64,000 nucleotides of DNA from positions 3,390,510 through 3,454,509 of the forward strand of contig NZ_LR594487.1 in assembly GCF_901686465.1 (NCBI RefSeq). The letters run 5' to 3'. Positions within the stretch are counted from its first letter, which is position 1. The number at the start of each line of letters is the position of its first letter. This document shows positions 60,352 through 64,000 of this stretch, piece by piece. Under the pieces are notes generated by a model that saw nothing but the letters and a program-made list of their open reading frames with translations, was not told where the DNA came from and ran no database searches. A program made the position numbers and the translations under genes. Source of the stretch: Halorubrum sp. DM2 (GTDB lineage Archaea > Halobacteriota > Halobacteria > Halobacteriales > Haloferacaceae).

Positions 60352-62975
60352 GAACCGCCGATACCGTCCGTGAGTTCCGTCGGTGCGATCCGTGAGAGCC
60401 GCATCGCGTTCCCGGTGACGGCGGTCGTCATCCCAGCGTCGCCCGCCAGCACCGCGAGCCAGATCGGGACGAGCCCGAAGGGGACGCCGACCGCGAGCGC
60501 CGCCTTCACACCGAGACTCGCGAAGATGTTCTGTCGGATGACGCCGTTGGCGTCGTGCGACAGTTCGTACAGGTAGGGGAGCCGCGAGAGGTCATCACCC
60601 ATCAGCGCGATGTCAGCGGTCTCTAAGGCCGTGTCCGTCCCCGCGGCACCCATCGCAACGCCGACGGTCACGGTCGCGAGCGCCGGCGCATCGTTGACGC
60701 CGTCGCCGACCATCGCGACGTCGCCGTACTCCTCGGCGACCGCCTCGACCGCAGCCACCTTCTCGTCCGGAAGAAGTTCGGCGCGGTAGTCGTCGACGCC
60801 GACGCGCTGGGCGATAGCTCCTGCCGTGCGTTCGTTGTCGCCCGTGAGCATCACGACGTGCTTGACACCGAGGTCGTGGAGCCGCTCGACCGTCGCCCGC
60901 GCTTCGGGTCTGACCTCGTCGGCGACGGCGATGACGCCCTCTAGTTCTTTCTCGGTGCCGACCAGCACCACCGTCTTCCCCTCCGCCTGTAGCTCCGGGA
61001 CGACGGTGTCGAGTAGGTCGAGACAGCGGTTCTTCTCGCACAGCTGCCGCGTTTTCTGCGTGACGACGCCGCCATCCGTCGCCGCGTGGACGTGCGTGAG
61101 ATCGAAGCCGAGCTCCTCGAAGAAGCCCGGCTTGCCCGCGTAGTGGGTCCGGCCGTCGAGGTCGGCGCGGACTCCCTTGCCGGTGATGCTCTCGAACTCG
61201 TCGACCTCGCGGTCCGGGACCGAGCGCTCTGTCGCCCGTTCGACGATCGCCTCGCCGATCGGGTGTTCGCTGCGTGATTCGAGACCGCGAGCGCAACGAA
61301 GCACGTCGTCTTCGGTGTTGTCGTTGAGCGGGACGACGTCCGTCACCGTGAGTTCTCCTTTTGTGAGCGTCCCCGTCTTGTCGAGGGCGATGGCGTCCAC
61401 ACCTCCCATCGCTTCCAAGTGTGACCCGCCCTTGATTAGCACGCCGTTTTTCGCCGCGCTCGTGATCCCGGAAACAACCGAGACAGGCGTCGAGATGACG
61501 AACGCACATGGACACGCCAACACGAGCAGCGTCAGCCCGTACACGACCGCGGTCGGCCAGGTCACGCCGAGAACGGACGGACTCGCGACCGTCGTCAGGA
61601 CCGCGAACGCGACGACGACAGGGGTGTAATACGCGGAGAACCGCTCGACGAACTGCTCCCGATCGGTCTTGTTCGACTGCGCGTCCTCGACCATCTCGAC
61701 GATCCGTGACAGCGTGTTGTCACCCGCGGTCGCCGTCACTTCGATCTCGAGGTACCCCTCCTCGTTTATCGACCCGGCGTACACGTCGTCGCCGAGCGTC
61801 TTGTCAACCGGGACGCTCTCGCCGGTGATCGGCGCTTGGTTGACCGCACTTTCGCCGTCGACGACCTCACCGTCCATCGGAATCTTCTCGCCCGGGCGGA
61901 CGACGACCACGTCGCCGATCGCGACATCTTCGACCGGGACGGTCGACTCCGTACCGTCCCGTTTGACGCGTGCCTCGTCGGGCGAGAGATCCATCAGCTC
62001 CCGCAGGGAGTTCCGCGCACGGTCCATCGAGTAGGCTTCGAGGAGTTCGGAGACGCTGAACAGGAACGCGAGCGTCGCGGCTTCGAAGTACAGCGCCTCA
62101 CCGAATACGAAGCTCGCGACGAGCGCACCGAGAATCGCGACGGACATCAGGAAGTCGATATCGAGGTTCAGGTTCCGCGTCGAGTAGTAGCCGTCGCGGA
62201 ATATCTCTTGACCGGCGATCGCCACCGCGACGAGGAACGCCCCGTCCGCGATCGTCAGTTCGGCACCGAGTACCGACGCCACGGCCGCGTTCTGTCCGGG
62301 AACGAGGAACTCGAACACGAGGCCGACTGCCACGAAGACGCCGCTGACCCACGTCTTGATCGCTCTCGGACTCGTCCAGATACTGTCCGTTTCCTCAGTA
62401 TCCGCTCCGTCAGTCGCACTCTCCTCCCAGTCGTTCACGCTGTATCCAGCACTTTCGATTGCGTCGACGATCCCTCCCTCGTCGATCGCGGTGGGGTCGT
62501 ACGAGACGCGTACCGTTCCTGTCATCGGTTGGGTCTCGCGCTCCGTGATACCCGTTCGACGATCGAGTGCGTTCTCGACTTTCCCGGCACAGGACGCACA
62601 GTCCATCTCCGGAACGGAGAACTCCGCGGTCGTGATGTCGGCACCCTCGACATCGTACCCGGCCCGTTCGACGCGGTTCCTGATCGCGTCCGAATCCGCT
62701 TGGCCGGGATCGTGTGTAACCGACAGCGTGCCAGTCGTTACCTGTGTATCGATCTGCTCGATACCATCGAGTGTCTCGACGCTCGACTCGATCTTCCCAA
62801 CGCAAGAGGGACAGTCCATACCGGGGACATTTAGCGTCGTGACCCCGGCTTCAGGCGGTGAATCGGTCTTCCCGTCACTCACACCGTTTTCAGCCGATGC
62901 GTCGTGAGCACTGTGGCTATGTGCGTCTGGATTCCGATCATTTGGCGGGTCAGTCTCTTCATCCGAGACAGTCAT
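60348..62975 (-). CDS. zntA: heavy-metal P-type ATPase, ZntA/CadA type (P1B-2)
   Basis: 875 residues. A His-rich start (DAHSHSAHDAS), then two HMA domains with GMDCPSC (55-58) and EMDCASC (126-129). Helix-6 motif LACPCAFVISTPVSVVSG, DKTGTLTKGE and the GDGVNDAPALA hinge are all intact. The STP form after CPCA and SGITSAAKNGVLIKGG match the zinc/cadmium/lead exporters rather than CopA copper pumps. Upstream AT-rich DNA (62976-63060) has TTTATACC and TTAAGTC as possible promoter elements. It is the first gene of the two-gene pump operon. Confidence 0.9.
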   Translation of the reverse strand: MTVSDEETDPPNDRNPDAHSHSAHDASAENGVSDGKTDSPPEAGVTTLNVPGMDCPSCVGKIESSVETLDGIEQIDTQVTTGTLSVTHDPGQADSDAIRNRVERAGYDVEGADITTAEFSVPEMDCASCAGKVENALDRRTGITERETQPMTGTVRVSYDPTAIDEGGIVDAIESAGYSVNDWEESATDGADTEETDSIWTSPRAIKTWVSGVFVAVGLVFEFLVPGQNAAVASVLGAELTIADGAFLVAVAIAGQEIFRDGYYSTRNLNLDIDFLMSVAILGALVASFVFGEALYFEAATLAFLFSVSELLEAYSMDRARNSLRELMDLSPDEARVKRDGTESTVPVEDVAIGDVVVVRPGEKIPMDGEVVDGESAVNQAPITGESVPVDKTLGDDVYAGSINEEGYLEIEVTATAGDNTLSRIVEMVEDAQSNKTDREQFVERFSAYYTPVVVAFAVLTTVASPSVLGVTWPTAVVYGLTLLVLACPCAFVISTPVSVVSGITSAAKNGVLIKGGSHLEAMGGVDAIALDKTGTLTKGELTVTDVVPLNDNTEDDVLRCARGLESRSEHPIGEAIVERATERSVPDREVDEFESITGKGVRADLDGRTHYAGKPGFFEELGFDLTHVHAATDGGVVTQKTRQLCEKNRCLDLLDTVVPELQAEGKTVVLVGTEKELEGVIAVADEVRPEARATVERLHDLGVKHVVMLTGDNERTAGAIAQRVGVDDYRAELLPDEKVAAVEAVAEEYGDVAMVGDGVNDAPALATVTVGVAMGAAGTDTALETADIALMGDDLSRLPYLYELSHDANGVIRQNIFASLGVKAALAVGVPFGLVPIWLAVLAGDAGMTTAVTGNAMRLSRIAPTELTDGIGGS

Positions 62976-63099
62976 TATCAGAAGATAGCCGGTGAAGACT
63001 TAACAAATTAGCTGTTGATTTTGGGGTATAAATTAATACTTCTTAACAATATATTGCGACTGAGTTATTAAATAAGAGGGGCATTGTTGATACAGGTAG
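62976..63099. promoter_or_regulatory. AT-rich region upstream of the zntA-like gene
   Basis: 124 bp, much more AT-rich than the rest of the window. On the minus strand TAATTTATACC and TTGTTAAGTC lie about 50 and 30 bp before the ATG at 62975. No clear metal-regulator palindrome is visible. Confidence 0.4.
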
Positions 63100-63318
63100 T
63101 TGAATAATCGTCCACACAACACCGGTCAAGACGAGTTCGGTTGTCTGAAGTGTGGATACGATGTTCACGCGGATTACAACGCAGCGAAGAATATCGGTCT
63201 GAAGTACCTCCGCGACCAGCAAAAGTCTGGGCGTGGAGGCGCACCCGTAGGCGTGCGCTTGAACAGCGGGATGTTGAATGTGAACGGCGAGTATTCGTCT
63301 ACTGCTCTCAGCAGTTAG
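63100..63318 (+). pseudogene. tnpB: C-terminal fragment of a TnpB (IS200/IS605 family)
   Basis: About 70 residues. The zinc-ribbon end [21 protein letters not shown] with KYLRDQQ is typical of haloarchaeal TnpB. Only the second Cys pair of the ribbon is present, so the RuvC-like nuclease part and the first half of the zinc site are lost. The DNA after the stop (63319-63360), with CCACCCCCTTCAGGG, resembles the right end of such elements. A TnpB relic at the right side of the metal island. Confidence 0.75.
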
Positions 63319-63363
63319 AACGGGAGTCCAAGCTGAATGCCACCCCCTTCAGGGCGCGGTAGC

Positions 63364-64000
63364 TTACTCGGTGGTGACCTGTTCGACATCGTTCACGAGT
63401 CGTTCGATGTCCGTTTGCGGTCCTCTCGGGTACGCACGCTCAACGATCCCCTGCTTATTTGCGAGGAGGATCAGCCCATAGTGCGGGAATTGGTACTCAA
63501 GATTCTCGTACTGATCGGCTGACGCCTTCTCAATCTTGAGCCCGAAATGCTCGTCTAACAGCTCCTGACCTCGTTCGTAGCTTTCCGGGCGGAGGAAGTG
63601 CCAATTGTTCGCATCGAGGTTCACCCCTTGCTGGCCGGCGTACTCACGGAGCGTTTCGGCGGTGTCGCGCTCGGGGTCGAACGTCTGCGCGAGAAATACC
63701 GCCTCATCGCTGTACCCCCCTTCGGTAGCAGCCTCCTGTGCGCGACGGAGCCGGAGGATGAGCGCGGGACACACCCCGTCCGGGCAGTTCGTGTAGAACG
63801 ACGTCCAGAGGATGGCACGCTCACCCTCATACTCACTAATTGATATCTCTTCATTCGTGATCGGGTCCGGGACGGTGAAGTGTGGCATCTCATCGCCGTA
63901 GCTCGGGTGAACGGCCTCGCTTAGGTCCTGTTCTGGGGGACCGAGGACAGTTCCCTCAGCACCTTTGTCACCGAGTACGCCGAGACAACCGGCGGTACCA
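63364..64000 (-). CDS. SCO1/SenC-family copper-handling lipoprotein, 5' end cut
   Basis: The frame is open to the window edge, at least 211 codons; GTAGC just inside the edge is the end of a lipobox, so it is a membrane-anchored lipoprotein. The thioredoxin-like SCO fold carries CPDGVCP (copper/disulfide Cys pair) and the His of YQFPHYGLILL. SCO proteins deliver copper to cytochrome oxidase or act as thiol oxidoreductases. An internal ATG at 63888 is not the true start. With the oxidase and pumps it fits a copper theme. Confidence 0.82.
   Translation of the reverse strand, partial: GTAGCLGVLGDKGAEGTVLGPPEQDLSEAVHPSYGDEMPHFTVPDPITNEEISISEYEGERAILWTSFYTNCPDGVCPALILRLRRAQEAATEGGYSDEAVFLAQTFDPERDTAETLREYAGQQGVNLDANNWHFLRPESYERGQELLDEHFGLKIEKASADQYENLEYQFPHYGLILLANKQGIVERAYPRGPQTDIERLVNDVEQVTTE

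Noticed and set aside
63364..63888. Complete SCO gene starting at 63888
   Set aside because: The frame stays open upstream to the window edge and includes a lipobox-like GTAGC, so the gene is partial rather than starting at 63888.

Overview
The window is high-GC, densely coded archaeal DNA. The GC-rich, acidic proteins, the many Tat lipoprotein signals, HTH-10 regulators, mevalonate-pathway phosphomevalonate decarboxylase, DacZ diadenylate cyclase and TATA boxes sitting 25-35 bp before start codons (leaderless transcripts) point to a haloarchaeon. Gene content looks closest to Halorubrum and relatives; that genus call is an inference. No rRNA, tRNA, CRISPR or replication origin was found.

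Layout. 0-0.6 kb: the 3' end of a sugar-type ABC binding protein plus a small membrane protein. 0.6-7.5 kb: a minus-strand peptide/oligopeptide ABC operon (fused DppD-DppF ATPases, binding protein, two permeases). 8.1-12.8 kb: a trehalose-use locus, with MalK/MalF/MalG-type genes divergent from a GH37 trehalase; no binding protein lies in this cluster. 12.9-31.7 kb: mostly housekeeping genes (grpE, surE, acyltransferase, purD, a thioredoxin-fold YyaL-type protein, a geranylgeranyl reductase-family protein, TRAM protein, sugar-acid dehydratase, PHP phosphoesterase, MFS, MOSC, cysK, thioredoxin, ThuA, HTH-10 regulator, a stand-alone nuoCD). Two copies of a structured dispersed repeat lie at about 15 kb and 27.4 kb. 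31.9-54.7 kb: pyrBI, a short-chain fatty acid transporter, 2Fe-2S ferredoxin, mevalonate decarboxylase, photolyase, MrfA-like helicase, GNAT, dacZ-mscS, a VapBC-like pair, aldo/keto reductase, two Tat lipoproteins, a zinc-finger microprotein, MFS and a GT81-like glycosyltransferase.

54.7-64 kb is a different kind of DNA: a metal-related accessory island with IS200/IS605-type hairpins on the left and a truncated TnpB on the right. It carries a Tat-exported multicopper oxidase, a chemotaxis-transducer fragment, a truncated IS5-family transposase, a frameshifted Cys-rich membrane protein, two translationally coupled heavy-metal P-type ATPases and a SCO1/SenC lipoprotein cut by the window edge.

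How genes work together. The peptide and trehalose transporters feed cytoplasmic catabolism; trehalase splits imported trehalose to glucose. DacZ and MscS, 3 bp apart, link c-di-AMP to osmotic control. The island pairs zinc/copper export with periplasmic-side copper oxidation and SCO-type copper delivery. The features least explained by known biology are the paired ~245-bp structured repeats with TATA-bearing tandem units, the P-type ATPase with SPW in place of CPC, and a small membrane protein gene interrupted by an in-frame stop.
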